Shown in pieces: positions 9,179 to 17,934 of a stretch of DNA of 64,000 nt. The notes under the pieces are model-generated. The model was not told the DNA's origin and did not search any database. It worked only from the letters and a program-made list of their open reading frames with translations. Each line of letters opens with the position of its first letter. The first letter of the stretch is position 1. A program made the position numbers and the translations under genes. The stretch covers positions 1 to 64,000 of the forward strand of contig NZ_JALDSX010000017.1 of NCBI RefSeq assembly GCF_022748595.1, written 5' to 3'. The DNA comes from Brevibacterium sp. ZH18 (GTDB lineage Bacteria > Actinomycetota > Actinomycetes > Actinomycetales > Brevibacteriaceae).

Positions 9179-10387
9179 TCAGAGCTTCGGCGGCGCCCAT
9201 TTCTGGACACTGGCCGCTTGGAACGCAATGAGCCTCGATGGCACCGCGCTGAGAATCGCGTTGCGAATTCCCGCCAACGTCGGTGATTCGAGCTGGAACA
9301 ACGCGCCCAGGGTCCGAGATCGCTTCGCAATCGCTTGGCTGCGTTTCCGGCGCAGCCCGTCATAGCGCTCGAGAGCTCGGTCGATGTGCGCACACTCGAG
9401 AGCTCGGTCGACCTGTGAATGGTCGACCTGCGTACGGTCGACCGAGGGCGCCAGCAGCGCCGTCAGAGTGGCGGCATCCTCGAGCGCCTGTCCGCCGCCC
9501 TGCCCCAGGTTCGGCGTCATCGCGTGGGCAGCGTCGCCGAGGAGCACGACGCGTCCGCTGACATAGCTCGACAGGGGAGTGGAGAGGTCGGCGATCGGAG
9601 TTCGCTGGATCCGATCAGCCCGCGTGGACGCGATGAGTTCAGCGATCGGCGCATGCCATCGGGCGAAGAGATCGCGCACCGCTGACTTCTCATCGGCAAA
9701 GGTCGCATTCTGCGCCATATTGGCCACAGCGAACCAGTACACGCGGCCGTCCTTGAGAGGAGCGATCCCGAATCGCAGTCCTCGGCCCACCGTTTCCCCT
9801 GCAGCACCGGCCAGGTCCACCGGACGATCTGTGATTCCGCGCCAGCACGAGTATCCGGAATAGCGAGATCCGATGCCCAACTGCACGCTGTCACGCACTC
9901 GGCTGTGCAGTCCATCTGCACCGACGATGAGGTCGAAGTATTCAGTGAGTTCAGCGTCAGGGTGCATGCTCGGATCGGAGGCCGATCTGAGTGCCAATGT
10001 CCCATCGTCCCCCGCCGAGGTGACCTCGGCCGAAGTGCGAACCGTGCCCTCGTCGAGTGCGTTGAGGAGAATTCTATGGAGGTCTGCCCGGTCGACTATC
10101 CGGAGTTCGCCGACCGAATCGCTGGGCACTTCGGCAATCCATCGCCCATCCGGGCGCCTCTGTCCGGCAGTGAATGATTCGACGCGCTTGTCCGTGACGG
10201 CGGCGAACTGCTCTCCCAGGCCCAGGAACTCCAAAGCCCGGAGTCCGTTGGCGAAGATCGACAGGCCCGATCCCGCGGCCCGCACCTCGGCGGCTCGCTC
10301 GAACACCGCGACTTGGGCGCCCGCGCGCTGGAGACCCGCAGCCGCGGCCAACCCGCCGATCCCGGCGCCGACTACTGCGATCCTCAT
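9179..10387 (-). CDS. FAD-dependent aromatic-ring monooxygenase-like protein
   Basis: Group A flavoprotein hydroxylase of the salicylate/UbiH type, using NAD(P)H and oxygen. The N-terminal Rossmann motif AVVGAGIGGLAAAAGL, an LHRILLNAL-type middle segment and the second FAD motif GDAAHAMTPNLGQGGGQALED are all present. Length 402. GGGAGG precedes the ATG. A Gln-Val-Asp/Arg-Ala-Leu-rich repeat encoded at about 9370-9440 enlarges the region between the GD motif and the C-terminal helix. The substrate is not identifiable; no degradation genes flank it. Confidence 0.83.
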   Translation of the reverse strand: MRIAVVGAGIGGLAAAAGLQRAGAQVAVFERAAEVRAAGSGLSIFANGLRALEFLGLGEQFAAVTDKRVESFTAGQRRPDGRWIAEVPSDSVGELRIVDRADLHRILLNALDEGTVRTSAEVTSAGDDGTLALRSASDPSMHPDAELTEYFDLIVGADGLHSRVRDSVQLGIGSRYSGYSCWRGITDRPVDLAGAAGETVGRGLRFGIAPLKDGRVYWFAVANMAQNATFADEKSAVRDLFARWHAPIAELIASTRADRIQRTPIADLSTPLSSYVSGRVVLLGDAAHAMTPNLGQGGGQALEDAATLTALLAPSVDRTQVDHSQVDRALECAHIDRALERYDGLRRKRSQAIAKRSRTLGALFQLESPTLAGIRNAILSAVPSRLIAFQAASVQKWAPPKL

Positions 10388-10418
10388 CGTGGCCTCCCGG
10401 TGCCGTCCGTGGTGGAGA

Positions 10419-11132
10419 CTACTGGCCGAGGTACTCGCCGCAGGCTTCGGTGAGGAAGTCGCCGGCGACGCCGCCCTCTTCGTTGAGGCTGGCTGCTGTC
10501 ATCTGAATGCCCCACCAGACCTGAGGGGATGCGCCCCACTGCTGACGGAACTCTTCACGCTTCTTAGGATCTGCGGCAAGGTCGTCAGCGGCCAGTGAGA
10601 TCCGGTCCTGGGCATCATCGGCCGTGCATCGAGCTTCGTCGTCGGGGCCCTTGGGGTCGAGTTCGGGGATGTCGTCGGAGTTCTTGGCCTTCAGCGTGTA
10701 GGCCGATCCACCGATCTCCTCAACGGTGAAGGTGCCGTGGATGAGCAGGAACGGTGACTTCTCGGTATCCACGTTCTTCGAGTCGACGGTCACGCTCACA
10801 CTGTCGGGACTGTCCGCGGTCACCGTCGCGTCCCCGGAATCGGGGACGTCGGGGTTGCCGGCGTGGACATAGACCTTCAGATAGGCGTCGGATTTGTTCG
10901 CAGCCGCCTCGGCGAGGCCCTGCCATAGGGGATCTCCGTCCTTCGCGCCGCCAGGGGAGGTGTCGACGATCGAGACCTTCGGCGCATCGTCCGGCGTCTC
11001 AATCGGGGTGACCTCCTCTTCGCTCACGGAGGGGCGCGGCTGAGGACGGGTCTCCTCAGGTGTCGACACGCAGGCTGTCGTCGTGGCCAGCAGAGCGGCG
11101 GCGGAGAGCAGGGCAAGGGAGCGAAGTCGCAT
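10419..11132 (-). CDS. Putative lipoprotein of unknown function
   Basis: A 237-residue exported protein with a positively charged start, a hydrophobic stretch and lipobox TTAC (Cys21), so probably anchored on the outer face of the membrane. A Pro/Glu-rich linker follows, then a soluble domain whose closing cysteines (ARCTADDA and TEACGEYLGQ) might form a disulfide. GAGGAACC precedes the ATG. I recognise no family. It is 31 bases upstream of the flavin monooxygenase on the same strand, so the two may share a transcript. Confidence 0.72.
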   Translation of the reverse strand: MRLRSLALLSAAALLATTTACVSTPEETRPQPRPSVSEEEVTPIETPDDAPKVSIVDTSPGGAKDGDPLWQGLAEAAANKSDAYLKVYVHAGNPDVPDSGDATVTADSPDSVSVTVDSKNVDTEKSPFLLIHGTFTVEEIGGSAYTLKAKNSDDIPELDPKGPDDEARCTADDAQDRISLAADDLAADPKKREEFRQQWGASPQVWWGIQMTAASLNEEGGVAGDFLTEACGEYLGQ

Positions 11133-11221
11133 GGTTCCTCGTGAGAAAGTCGTCGTGGCACGTGAACTGAATCTTAGATCTGGTCTCCAGCCTAATCCGA
11201 GGGGACGATTCGGCCCGGGCG

Positions 11222-11300
11222 GACGCGCTGGCGCCGGCCCAATCGTCCCGGTACCGGCCCAATCGTCCTGGTGCCAGTCCCCTCGTCCTGGCGCAGAGTC
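11222..11300. repeat. Short imperfect tandem repeat in intergenic DNA
   Basis: About three to four diverged copies of a roughly 20-base unit built on CCGGCCCAATCGTCC and CCGGTRCC lie between the lipoprotein gene and the downstream acetyltransferase. The copies decay from one end to the other. No coding capacity or regulator site is evident. Confidence 0.6.
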
Positions 11301-11384
11301 AATAGTCGTCCAGGCGCGGCCAGCGATCGGGGCAGGTAGGCGAACGACCCGCGGCTGTCGGCGAGCGGGTACCGGACGAACGGA

Positions 11385-12065
11385 CTAGCGGGCGGCGATG
11401 AGCTCGCGCAGTCCGACCTTCTGCCGGCCGTCGTCGTCGAAATTGTCCTCGTCGAGCCACTGCACATAGGCCGCGCGCAGCGTCGGCCATTCGGAGTCGA
11501 TGATCGAGAACCACGCGGTGTTGCGGTTGAGGCCTTTGACCACGAGATGCTGACGGAATGTGCCTTCGAACGTGAATCCGAAGCGCGTTGCTGCTCGCTT
11601 GGACGGCTCATTGTCGTCATCGCACTTCCACTCGAAGCGTCGGTACCCGGCGGCGAAGGCGAGATCCGCGCAGAGGAAGAGCGCCTCGGTGGCGGCGCGG
11701 GTGCGAGACAGCGCAGGGCCCCACATGATGTTGCCGATCTCGATGACGCCGTTGGCCGCATCGATGCGCATGAGCGCCTGCCTGCCCTCGGCACGTCCGG
11801 TCGAACGGTCGACAACTGCGAAGAACAATGGGTCTGGTGACTGGGCTGCGGTGCCGATCCACTCGTCGAAGTCCTCCCGCGACGTCTGTGGGCGCTGGGG
11901 CAGATAGCGGAATCGATCCTCGATGCCTTCGGCTGAAGTCGCTGCGAAGAGCGCATCGGTGTGACGGGCCGGGTCGAGGGGTTCGAGGTCGATGTATCGA
12001 CCGTGGATCGTCTCGCGCCGAGGCGGTTCCACCCCGGTCCAGTGCGTCAGGTCCTGCTGGTCCAT
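11385..12065 (-). CDS. GNAT acetyltransferase (RimJ/RimL-like)
   Basis: Predicted N-acetyltransferase using acetyl-CoA, of the RimL-like group that modifies protein N-termini or small amines. The pattern (DLEPLDPARHTDALFAA; IGNIMWGPALSRTRAATEAL; RRFEWKCDDDNEPSKRAATR; FGFTFEGTFRQH) follows the usual motif order. The protein is 226 residues from the ATG at 12065, chosen because GAGGAG lies 9 bases upstream and because it avoids overlap with the upstream MarR gene, which stops 5 bases earlier. The pair is probably one operon, so MarR may control it. Substrate unknown. Confidence 0.85.
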   Translation of the reverse strand: MDQQDLTHWTGVEPPRRETIHGRYIDLEPLDPARHTDALFAATSAEGIEDRFRYLPQRPQTSREDFDEWIGTAAQSPDPLFFAVVDRSTGRAEGRQALMRIDAANGVIEIGNIMWGPALSRTRAATEALFLCADLAFAAGYRRFEWKCDDDNEPSKRAATRFGFTFEGTFRQHLVVKGLNRNTAWFSIIDSEWPTLRAAYVQWLDEDNFDDDGRQKVGLRELIAAR

Positions 12066-12069
12066 GTCG

Positions 12070-12564
12070 TCACTCCTCGTCACTGTCGAAACCTGTGGAG
12101 AGTTCACGGAGAAGTGAGGCCAGCTTACGTCGTCCCGCTGGGGTCAGACGGCTGAGGAGGTCGTGCTCCTTGACCAGGAGATCGGCCAGGGCCGAGTCCA
12201 CGGTCGCGCGGCCGCCTTCGGTGAGGCGGACGAGGACTCCGCGGCGATCGTCCGGATCGGGCAGGCGTTCGACCCAACCGGCGGTGACCAGGCGGTCGAT
12301 CCGGTTGGTCATGGTGCCGCTGGTCACCAGGGTCTCCTGCAGGAGAGCGGAGGGGGAGAGCTGGTAGGGCTCACCGGATCGACGCAGAGCTGAGAGCACG
12401 TCGAAGGCCCAGCCTTCGATGCCGTAGTCGGTGAAGCTCGTCTTCCGGGCCAGATCCAATTGGCGGGCCAGACGCGAGACACGGGAGAGGATCTCCATCG
12501 GGGACACGTCGAGGTCCGGGCGCTCATGGCGCCACGCTGCGACAATCCGATCAACCTCGTCCAT
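12070..12564 (-). CDS. MarR-family transcriptional regulator
   Basis: Winged-helix regulator of 164 residues. The DNA-binding part (about residues 58-105) shows the recognition-helix segment LQETLVTSGTMTNRIDRL and the wing LPDPDDRRGVLVRLT, both classic for MarR. It begins at an ATG six bases after a TAAAAT box, so the mRNA is probably leaderless. A 25-base near-perfect palindrome lies just upstream (12587-12611) and is the expected operator for autorepression. It likely co-controls the acetyltransferase it precedes. The ligand is unknown. Confidence 0.93.
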   Translation of the reverse strand: MDEVDRIVAAWRHERPDLDVSPMEILSRVSRLARQLDLARKTSFTDYGIEGWAFDVLSALRRSGEPYQLSPSALLQETLVTSGTMTNRIDRLVTAGWVERLPDPDDRRGVLVRLTEGGRATVDSALADLLVKEHDLLSRLTPAGRRKLASLLRELSTGFDSDEE

Positions 12565-12570
12565 GGTCCG

Positions 12571-12576
12571 ATTTTA
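12571..12576 (-). promoter_or_regulatory. Predicted -10 box of leaderless marR-type gene
   Basis: On the minus strand TAAAAT lies exactly six bases before the ATG of the MarR gene. The operator palindrome starts about 10 bases further upstream, where a bound repressor would block RNA polymerase. Confidence 0.5.
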
Positions 12577-12586
12577 CGTCCATATC

Positions 12587-12611
12587 AAGAATCTTTGTGC
12601 CAAAGATACTT
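12587..12611. promoter_or_regulatory. Probable MarR operator palindrome
   Basis: The left arm AAGnATCTTTG and right arm CAAAGATnCTT pair perfectly except at the n position, separated by TGC. Size and symmetry match a MarR dimer site, and it sits in the promoter of the adjacent MarR gene. The same region also lies upstream of sucC, so an effect on sucC transcription is conceivable but less likely. Confidence 0.72.
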
Positions 12612-12760
12612 TTTGACGAGACATTTCTTACTCATTGGCTGATTTGGCCTGCACGTTTGGATGGAAGTGCGTGTATAGGAATAAAGTGGTTGGTGGTTGT
12701 TGCATCCGTCAACGCACCTGCGGAGCCAAAAGACGCCGCAGCAGAAACGAAGGAATACAC

Positions 12761-13927
12761 GTGGATCTTTTCGAGTATCAAGCACGTGACCTGTTCGAGA
12801 AGCACGGAGTGCCCGTGCTCAAGGCTCAGGTCGCGACGACACCAGAAGCAGCGAAGAAGGCAGCCGAGGATCTGGGCGGCGGCGTCGTTGTCGTCAAGTC
12901 TCAGGTCAAGATCGGCGGCCGCGGCAAGGCCGGCGGCGTCAAGGTCGCTAAGAACCCTGACGAGGCCGAAGCCCGCGCCAAGGAGATCCTGGGTCTCGAT
13001 ATCAAGGGTCACATCACCGAAAAGGTGATGATCGCCGAAGGCGCAGACATCGCTGAGGAATACTACTTCTCGGTCCTGCTCGACCGGTCCAACCGCACCT
13101 ACTTGGCCATGTGCTCCAAGGAAGGCGGCATGGAGATCGAGCAGCTCGCGGTGGAACGTCCGGAAGCTCTCGCCAAGATCCCCGTGTCGGCCATCGACGG
13201 AATCGATGCGGCGAAGGCCGAAGAGATCGCACAGGCTGCCGGTTTCGATGCCGAGACCGCTGCGAAGATCGCCCCTGTGCTCACGAGCCTGTGGACCGTC
13301 TTCGAGAAGGAAGACGCCACTCTCGTAGAGGTCAACCCGCTGGTCAAGACCGGTGCCGGTGACATCATCGCCCTCGACGGCAAGGTGTCCCTCGACGAGA
13401 ACGCTGACTTCCGTCACCCGGAGCACGAAGAACTGGTTGATGTCAGCGCGGAGAACCCTCTCGAGCTCAAGGCCAAGAAGCTGGGCCTCAACTACGTCAA
13501 GCTCGACGGCGAAGTCGGAATCATCGGTAACGGTGCCGGCCTGGTCATGTCGACCCTCGACGTCGTCGCCTACGCGGGTGAGAAGCACAGCAACGTGAAG
13601 CCTGCGAACTTCCTCGACATCGGAGGCGGCGCCTCCGCAGAGGTGATGGCCAACGGACTCGACGTCATCCTCGGTGATGACCAGGTCAAGTCGGTCTTCG
13701 TCAACGTCTTCGGCGGAATCACCGCGTGCGACGCTGTCGCTACCGGTATCGTCAAGGCGCTTGAGATCCTCGGCGACCAGGCGACCAAGCCTCTCGTCGT
13801 CCGCCTCGACGGAAACAACGTCGAAGAAGGGCGCGCGATCCTCAAGGAAGCCGCGAACCCACTCGTCACTCTGACCGACACCATGGACGGTGGAGCCGAC
13901 AAGGCCGCCGAACTTGCTGCCAAGTAA
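12761..13927 (+). CDS. sucC: Succinyl-CoA synthetase beta subunit
   Basis: ATP-grasp subunit of the TCA enzyme that interconverts succinyl-CoA and succinate with substrate-level phosphorylation. The 388-residue protein starts at GTG with AAGGA upstream. It opens with the family pattern [18 protein letters not shown], contains [16 protein letters not shown], and later [13 protein letters not shown] longer in-frame extension back to 12635 reads as non-conserved Cys/Arg-rich sequence and is not used. sucD follows after 18 bases. Confidence 0.97.
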   Translation: MDLFEYQARDLFEKHGVPVLKAQVATTPEAAKKAAEDLGGGVVVVKSQVKIGGRGKAGGVKVAKNPDEAEARAKEILGLDIKGHITEKVMIAEGADIAEEYYFSVLLDRSNRTYLAMCSKEGGMEIEQLAVERPEALAKIPVSAIDGIDAAKAEEIAQAAGFDAETAAKIAPVLTSLWTVFEKEDATLVEVNPLVKTGAGDIIALDGKVSLDENADFRHPEHEELVDVSAENPLELKAKKLGLNYVKLDGEVGIIGNGAGLVMSTLDVVAYAGEKHSNVKPANFLDIGGGASAEVMANGLDVILGDDQVKSVFVNVFGGITACDAVATGIVKALEILGDQATKPLVVRLDGNNVEEGRAILKEAANPLVTLTDTMDGGADKAAELAAK

Positions 13928-13945
13928 GGAAAGGTCTTTACACCC

Positions 13946-14842
13946 ATGTCTATCTTCCTGAATTCCGATTCGAAGATCATCGTCCAGGGCATCACTGGCG
14001 GCGAAGGAACCAAGCACACTGCGCGCATGCTCGCAGCCGGATCGAACGTCGTCGGCGGTGTCAACGCCCGCAAGGCCGGAACCACCGTCAAGCACAACGA
14101 CAAAGACGGCAACGAGGTTGAGTTGCCCGTCTTCGGTTCGGTCGCTGAAGCGATGGAAGCCACCGGCGCCGACGTGTCAGTGGCCTTTGTGCCGCCGGCA
14201 TTCTCCAAGGATGCGGCCATCGAGGCCATCGACGCCAAGATCGGCCTGCTCGTCATCATCACAGAGGGCATCCCGGTTCAGGACGCTGCTGAGGTTTGGG
14301 CTCGCGCTCAGGCCGCAGACAACGCGACCCGCATCATCGGACCCAACTGCCCGGGCATCATCTCGCCCGAGGCATCGCTGGCCGGCATCATCCCGGCCAA
14401 CATCACCAAGAAGGGCCGCCTCGGACTGGTCTCCAAGTCCGGCACGCTGACCTACCAGATGATGTACGAACTGCGGGATCTCGGTTTCTCGACGGCTATC
14501 GGGATCGGTGGTGACCCGGTCATCGGCACCACTCACATCGATGCGCTTGAGGCGTTCCAGAACGATCCTGAGACCGACGCCATCGTCATGATCGGCGAGA
14601 TCGGCGGAGACGCCGAAGAGCGCGCCGCGGCCTACATCAAGGACAACGTGACCAAGCCGGTCGTCGGCTACGTCGCGGGCTTCACCGCTCCTGAGGGCAA
14701 GACCATGGGCCACGCCGGCGCCATCGTCTCCGGTTCCTCAGGCACCGCGGCAGCCAAGAAGGAAGCACTTGAGGCTGCAGGAGTGAAGGTCGGCAAGACC
14801 CCGACCGAAACTGCTGAACTCATGCGCGAAATCCTCGCCTGA
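13946..14842 (+). CDS. sucD: Succinyl-CoA synthetase alpha subunit
   Basis: Partner of SucC; binds CoA and carries the phosphohistidine intermediate. The CoA-site start [20 protein letters not shown], the [10 protein letters not shown] segment and the active-site [16 protein letters not shown] (His in GHAG) are all intact. 298 residues, normal. An AGGAAAGG-type ribosome binding site lies before the ATG. Together with sdhCDAB this window holds two adjacent TCA steps, though about 9 kb apart and on opposite strands. Confidence 0.97.
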   Translation: MSIFLNSDSKIIVQGITGGEGTKHTARMLAAGSNVVGGVNARKAGTTVKHNDKDGNEVELPVFGSVAEAMEATGADVSVAFVPPAFSKDAAIEAIDAKIGLLVIITEGIPVQDAAEVWARAQAADNATRIIGPNCPGIISPEASLAGIIPANITKKGRLGLVSKSGTLTYQMMYELRDLGFSTAIGIGGDPVIGTTHIDALEAFQNDPETDAIVMIGEIGGDAEERAAAYIKDNVTKPVVGYVAGFTAPEGKTMGHAGAIVSGSSGTAAAKKEALEAAGVKVGKTPTETAELMREILA

Positions 14843-14883
14843 GCCGTCTGATGATCAGCTTCGGCTGAATCGCAGAACAGCAT

Positions 14884-14917
14884 CGAAGCCCGTCTCCGGT
14901 CTCGGAGGCGGGCTTCG
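14884..14917 (+). terminator. Rho-independent-like hairpin after sucD
   Basis: GAAGCCCG and CGGGCTTC, extended by CTCCG/CGGAG, form a strong stem with a small loop about 45 bases after the sucD stop. There is no long U-tract, as is common in high-GC actinomycetes. It may also serve the convergent DeoR gene. Confidence 0.72.
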
Positions 14918-14931
14918 TGCATGCGGTGGTG

Positions 14932-14962
14932 CCGGTGCTGCAGTCTCAGGTGCTGCAGTCTC
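14932..14962. repeat. Direct duplication of a 15-base unit
   Basis: GGTGCTGCAGTCTCA occurs twice in tandem immediately next to, and just touching, the stop codon of the DeoR regulator. Probably a slippage duplication; no function is evident. Confidence 0.6.
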
Positions 14963-15731
14963 AGAGGGCCGCGAATTCGACAGCGATGCCAAGGTCATCG
15001 AGTCGATGTCGATCGCTTGACGCCACTCTGTCATCGGTGATGATCAGATCAAGGTCTTCGAGTGCGACGGCACGGAGTCGGGCGTGGGTGCCGAACTTCC
15101 CGGAGTCGGCAAGGAGGATCGTTCGCCCTGCAGCTTCTCTGGCGGCACGTTTGAGGATGAGCTTGTCGGTCTCCGACGTGGTCAGGCCGTGGTCGATATC
15201 CCAGGCCCCGGCGCTGAGGAACGCGATGTCGATCGACAGGCTGGACAGCGTCGCCGCGGCCAGAGGGCCACTGGATGAACCGCTGTTGATGTCGACGAAA
15301 CCGCCGGTGTGAACCGCTGTGATGTTCTCATCCATGAGCCGCATGGCTGAGAGGAAGTCATTGGTGACGACTGTCAGGCCGGCGATGTCTGTCAGCTGCC
15401 CGACCAGTGCCTCGCACGTGGTGCCCGCGTCGAGGAACACTGTGGAGCCGGGGCGGACATGCGTCGCGGCGGCTCGGGCGATTGACTGTTTGGCGGTTGT
15501 CTCGAGCGCTGCCCGGGGAGCGCGTTCGACGGGAGTCTCCTGGCTTCTCTGGTCGAGCAGGCGGACGCCGCCGTGCACCGACTCGACCAGTCCTGCGTCT
15601 TCCAGTGCGGCGATGTCTCTCCGCACAGTCATATGGGAAACATTCATCCTGGCTGTGAGTTCACGGACGCTGAGGACCACTGAGGTGCGCAGGAGTTCGA
15701 CGATCTCATGCTGCCGCTGATCGGGGATCAT
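14961..15731 (-). CDS. DeoR-family transcriptional regulator of sugar metabolism
   Basis: Repressor with an N-terminal helix-turn-helix (DQRQHEIVELLRTS, then VSHMTVRRDIAALEDAGLV) and a C-terminal sugar-phosphate-sensing domain (VFLDAGTTCEALV, IAFLSAGAWD, LADSGKFG). I place the start at the ATG 15731, giving 256 residues. A frame extension back to GTG 15824 adds 31 low-complexity Ser/Pro residues and lacks a good ribosome site. It is divergent from the KDPG aldolase-transporter-kinase operon and should respond to a sugar-acid phosphate from that pathway. Candidate operators lie at 15827-15877. Confidence 0.92.
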   Translation of the reverse strand: MIPDQRQHEIVELLRTSVVLSVRELTARMNVSHMTVRRDIAALEDAGLVESVHGGVRLLDQRSQETPVERAPRAALETTAKQSIARAAATHVRPGSTVFLDAGTTCEALVGQLTDIAGLTVVTNDFLSAMRLMDENITAVHTGGFVDINSGSSSGPLAAATLSSLSIDIAFLSAGAWDIDHGLTTSETDKLILKRAAREAAGRTILLADSGKFGTHARLRAVALEDLDLIITDDRVASSDRHRLDDLGIAVEFAAL

Positions 15732-15826
15732 CGGAGCGGAAGAACTCCGCGGCGAGGGAGGCGTCAGTGGCGTGGAATGCTTGGATTGTGTGGGCACAGA
15801 TTCGAGAGTATCAACAGTGCACACTC

Positions 15827-15877
15827 ATTCACATAGATTCCCAGAGTCTGTGAATTATTGTGATAATGTGCGTGAAT
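15827..15877. promoter_or_regulatory. Candidate DeoR operator cluster
   Basis: ATTCACA (15827-15833) and TGTGAAT (15849-15855) form a perfect inverted repeat with centres 22 bases apart. Two further same-facing copies, TGTGA at 15859 and CGTGA at 15871, follow at about one helical turn each. DeoR proteins usually bind several short repeats, so this run between the regulator and its presumed target operon is the likely control site. Confidence 0.6.
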
Positions 15878-16540
15878 ATGTTAACGAAGTTCGAGGCCCT
15901 GCGGGCTATTCACGACACCGGCGCCGTACTCATCATTCGACTTGATTCCGAGGAGGAGGCGCTGGCTGTCTCCCACGCGGCGATCGCCGGTGGGATCCGC
16001 GCCTTGGAGATCACACTCTCGGTCCCCGGTGCCAAACGGATCATCACGAAGCTCAGTGAGGAATACGCTTCGCAGGGCATCGTCATCGGCGCCGGAACCG
16101 TGCTGGATGCTCAGTCGGCTTTCGCCTGCGTCGATGCAGGCGCGCAGATGCTCGTCAGCCCCAACCTTGATCCCGGAATGCTCAACGTCGCGAACCGATA
16201 TCAGGCTGTGAGCATCAGCGGTGCCTTCACGCCCACCGAGGTCGTTGATACCTTGAGTGCCGGTGCCGACATTGTCAAGCTCTTTCCCACAGAGATTTCA
16301 GGTCCCGGTTATCTCAAGACTGTTCGCGCCCCGCTGGCACAGGCTCCGATTCTGCCGGCCGGAAGTGCGAATCCCGACAACGTTGGGGAATGGATCGCCG
16401 CGGGTGCCGCAGCCATCGGAATCGGCAGCTATGTCACCAAGGCCGCCAAGGCCAGCGGCGACTACAACGATGTCACCATCGCTGCTCGTGCCATGCTCGA
16501 AGCAATCTCCGCGGCGCGCGGACTCGGAGTCCAGGGATGA
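15878..16540 (+). CDS. eda: 2-dehydro-3-deoxy-phosphogluconate (KDPG/KDPGal) aldolase
   Basis: Cleaves 2-keto-3-deoxy-6-phospho-sugar acids to pyruvate and glyceraldehyde-3-phosphate. The Schiff-base lysine lies in DIVKLFPTEI. An active-site Glu is in RALEITLS, with GAGTVLDAQSA and FTPTEVV as further family segments. The start is uncertain among GTG 15860, ATG 15866, GTG 15872 and ATG 15878; I use the last, which gives 220 residues and a usual N-terminus. Its stop overlaps the transporter start (ATGA). First gene of a three-gene sugar-acid operon under the divergent DeoR regulator. Confidence 0.9.
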   Translation: MLTKFEALRAIHDTGAVLIIRLDSEEEALAVSHAAIAGGIRALEITLSVPGAKRIITKLSEEYASQGIVIGAGTVLDAQSAFACVDAGAQMLVSPNLDPGMLNVANRYQAVSISGAFTPTEVVDTLSAGADIVKLFPTEISGPGYLKTVRAPLAQAPILPAGSANPDNVGEWIAAGAAAIGIGSYVTKAAKASGDYNDVTIAARAMLEAISAARGLGVQG

Positions 16541-17934
16541 GCGCGGTCACGGCTCAGAGCAGGAAGAAGCGGACAGAGAATCCGCGGCGGCTGCGCTGGG
16601 TCTTCGTCGTACTTCTCGTCGTCGGTGGAATCGTCAACTACCTCGACCGCTCCACGCTCAGCATCGGCAATACGACCATCGCCGCAGAATTCGATCTCAG
16701 TGCGACTCAGATGGGTCTGCTTCTCTCGGCATTCTCCTGGCCCTATGCGATTGCGAACCTGCCCGCGGGCTACCTCGTCGACAAGCTGGGTGCCAAGAAG
16801 ATGTTTGCCTTCGCCTCCGGTGCCTGGTCGCTCGTAGGAATCGTGACCGCCGCCGCGAATTCCTTCGGGGTGCTCTATGCTCTCCGCGTGGCGCTCGGCG
16901 TTGCGGAGTCTCCGTTCTTCACCGCTGGCCTCAAAGTCAACGAGCGCTGGTTCTCCTCCAAGGAACGAGCGTTCCCGATTGCGCTGGTCAACACCGGTTC
17001 TCAGATCGCGAATGCGCTGGCTCCTCCCTTGCTCACCTTCCTTCTGATGACGATGTCCTGGCGCGGGATGTTCATCGTCGTCGGCGTCCTCGGCCTCCTG
17101 GTCATGGTTGTGTGGCTGCGCATCTACCGGGACCCGACTCTGCGTGAGGAGTACATCCTCAAGAGCGAAGACGGTTTCACCGATCCGGATGAACAGGCCG
17201 ATTCGAACGGTTCCGCGGGGGCCGCATCACCCCACACCCCAGGGCACGAAGCGTCCGCAGGTGCGACGTCCGCAAGTGCGACGTCCGATGCCGACGTCAT
17301 CGTTGAAGGTGCGAAGAAGGTGGGGTGGGGCACGCTCTTCGCTCAGCCCAACACCTACTTCATGATCATCGGTGCATTCGGCATCTTCTACACAGTCTGG
17401 GTCTATCTCACTTGGCTGCCCAGCTACATTGAGACCGATCTCGGCTTCAGCCTGCAGGAGACCGGCTGGTTGGCGGCCCTGCCATTCCTGATGGGAGTCC
17501 TCGGGGTTCTGACCGGCGGCTGGTTCTCCGGTTACCTCATCCGACAGGGTCGGCCGGCAATCTTCGCCCGCAAGGTTCCCATCGTCGGTGGTGCCGTCCT
17601 GGCGGCCGCCTCGGTCTTCCCGACGGCGTATGTCGACAACGTCTCGACGATCATCGCGTTGCTGAGCCTCGGCTATTTCTTCTCCCAGGTTCCCATCGGG
17701 TGTCTGTGGACTCTGGCCTCCGACGTGGCGCCGAGCGAACAGGTGGCGTCCTTGGGCTCCATTCAGAACTTCGGAGGATTCATCGGAGCGGCCCTTGCCC
17801 CGATCGTCACCGGTTGGCTGGTTGACACTACCGGTAACTTCAACTCGGTCTTCATGGTGGGCGCAGTCCTGCTTGTCGTCGGTGCGATCTCCTACGGATT
17901 CTTCGTCAAGGACCGCTCGCAGGAACAGCGATGA
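16537..17934 (+). CDS. MFS transporter, anion:cation symporter family (sugar acid importer)
   Basis: Twelve-helix proton-coupled importer resembling hexuronate, glucarate or galactonate permeases. The opening helix contains NYLDRSTLSIG and the next loop NLPAGYLVDKLGAKKMF, both typical of the ACS family. The 465-residue protein starts at the ATG overlapping the eda stop. The central cytoplasmic loop (about residues 215-260) carries an Ala/Ser/Thr-rich stretch with duplicated ATSASA units not needed for transport. Context (KDPG aldolase, kinase, DeoR) predicts uptake of a gluconate- or galactonate-like acid; the exact substrate is inference. Confidence 0.88.
   Translation: MSAVTAQSRKKRTENPRRLRWVFVVLLVVGGIVNYLDRSTLSIGNTTIAAEFDLSATQMGLLLSAFSWPYAIANLPAGYLVDKLGAKKMFAFASGAWSLVGIVTAAANSFGVLYALRVALGVAESPFFTAGLKVNERWFSSKERAFPIALVNTGSQIANALAPPLLTFLLMTMSWRGMFIVVGVLGLLVMVVWLRIYRDPTLREEYILKSEDGFTDPDEQADSNGSAGAASPHTPGHEASAGATSASATSDADVIVEGAKKVGWGTLFAQPNTYFMIIGAFGIFYTVWVYLTWLPSYIETDLGFSLQETGWLAALPFLMGVLGVLTGGWFSGYLIRQGRPAIFARKVPIVGGAVLAAASVFPTAYVDNVSTIIALLSLGYFFSQVPIGCLWTLASDVAPSEQVASLGSIQNFGGFIGAALAPIVTGWLVDTTGNFNSVFMVGAVLLVVGAISYGFFVKDRSQEQR

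Noticed and set aside
12635-12760. Longer start for sucC giving 430 residues
   Set aside because: The extra residues are Cys/Arg-rich and unlike SucC. GTG 12761 has a ribosome site and gives the usual 388 residues.
12632-14095. A 487-codon open frame on the minus strand across sucC
   Set aside because: It is antisense to a fully conserved sucC, has no ribosome site and reads as Asp/Val/Gly-rich sequence typical of shadows in high-GC DNA.
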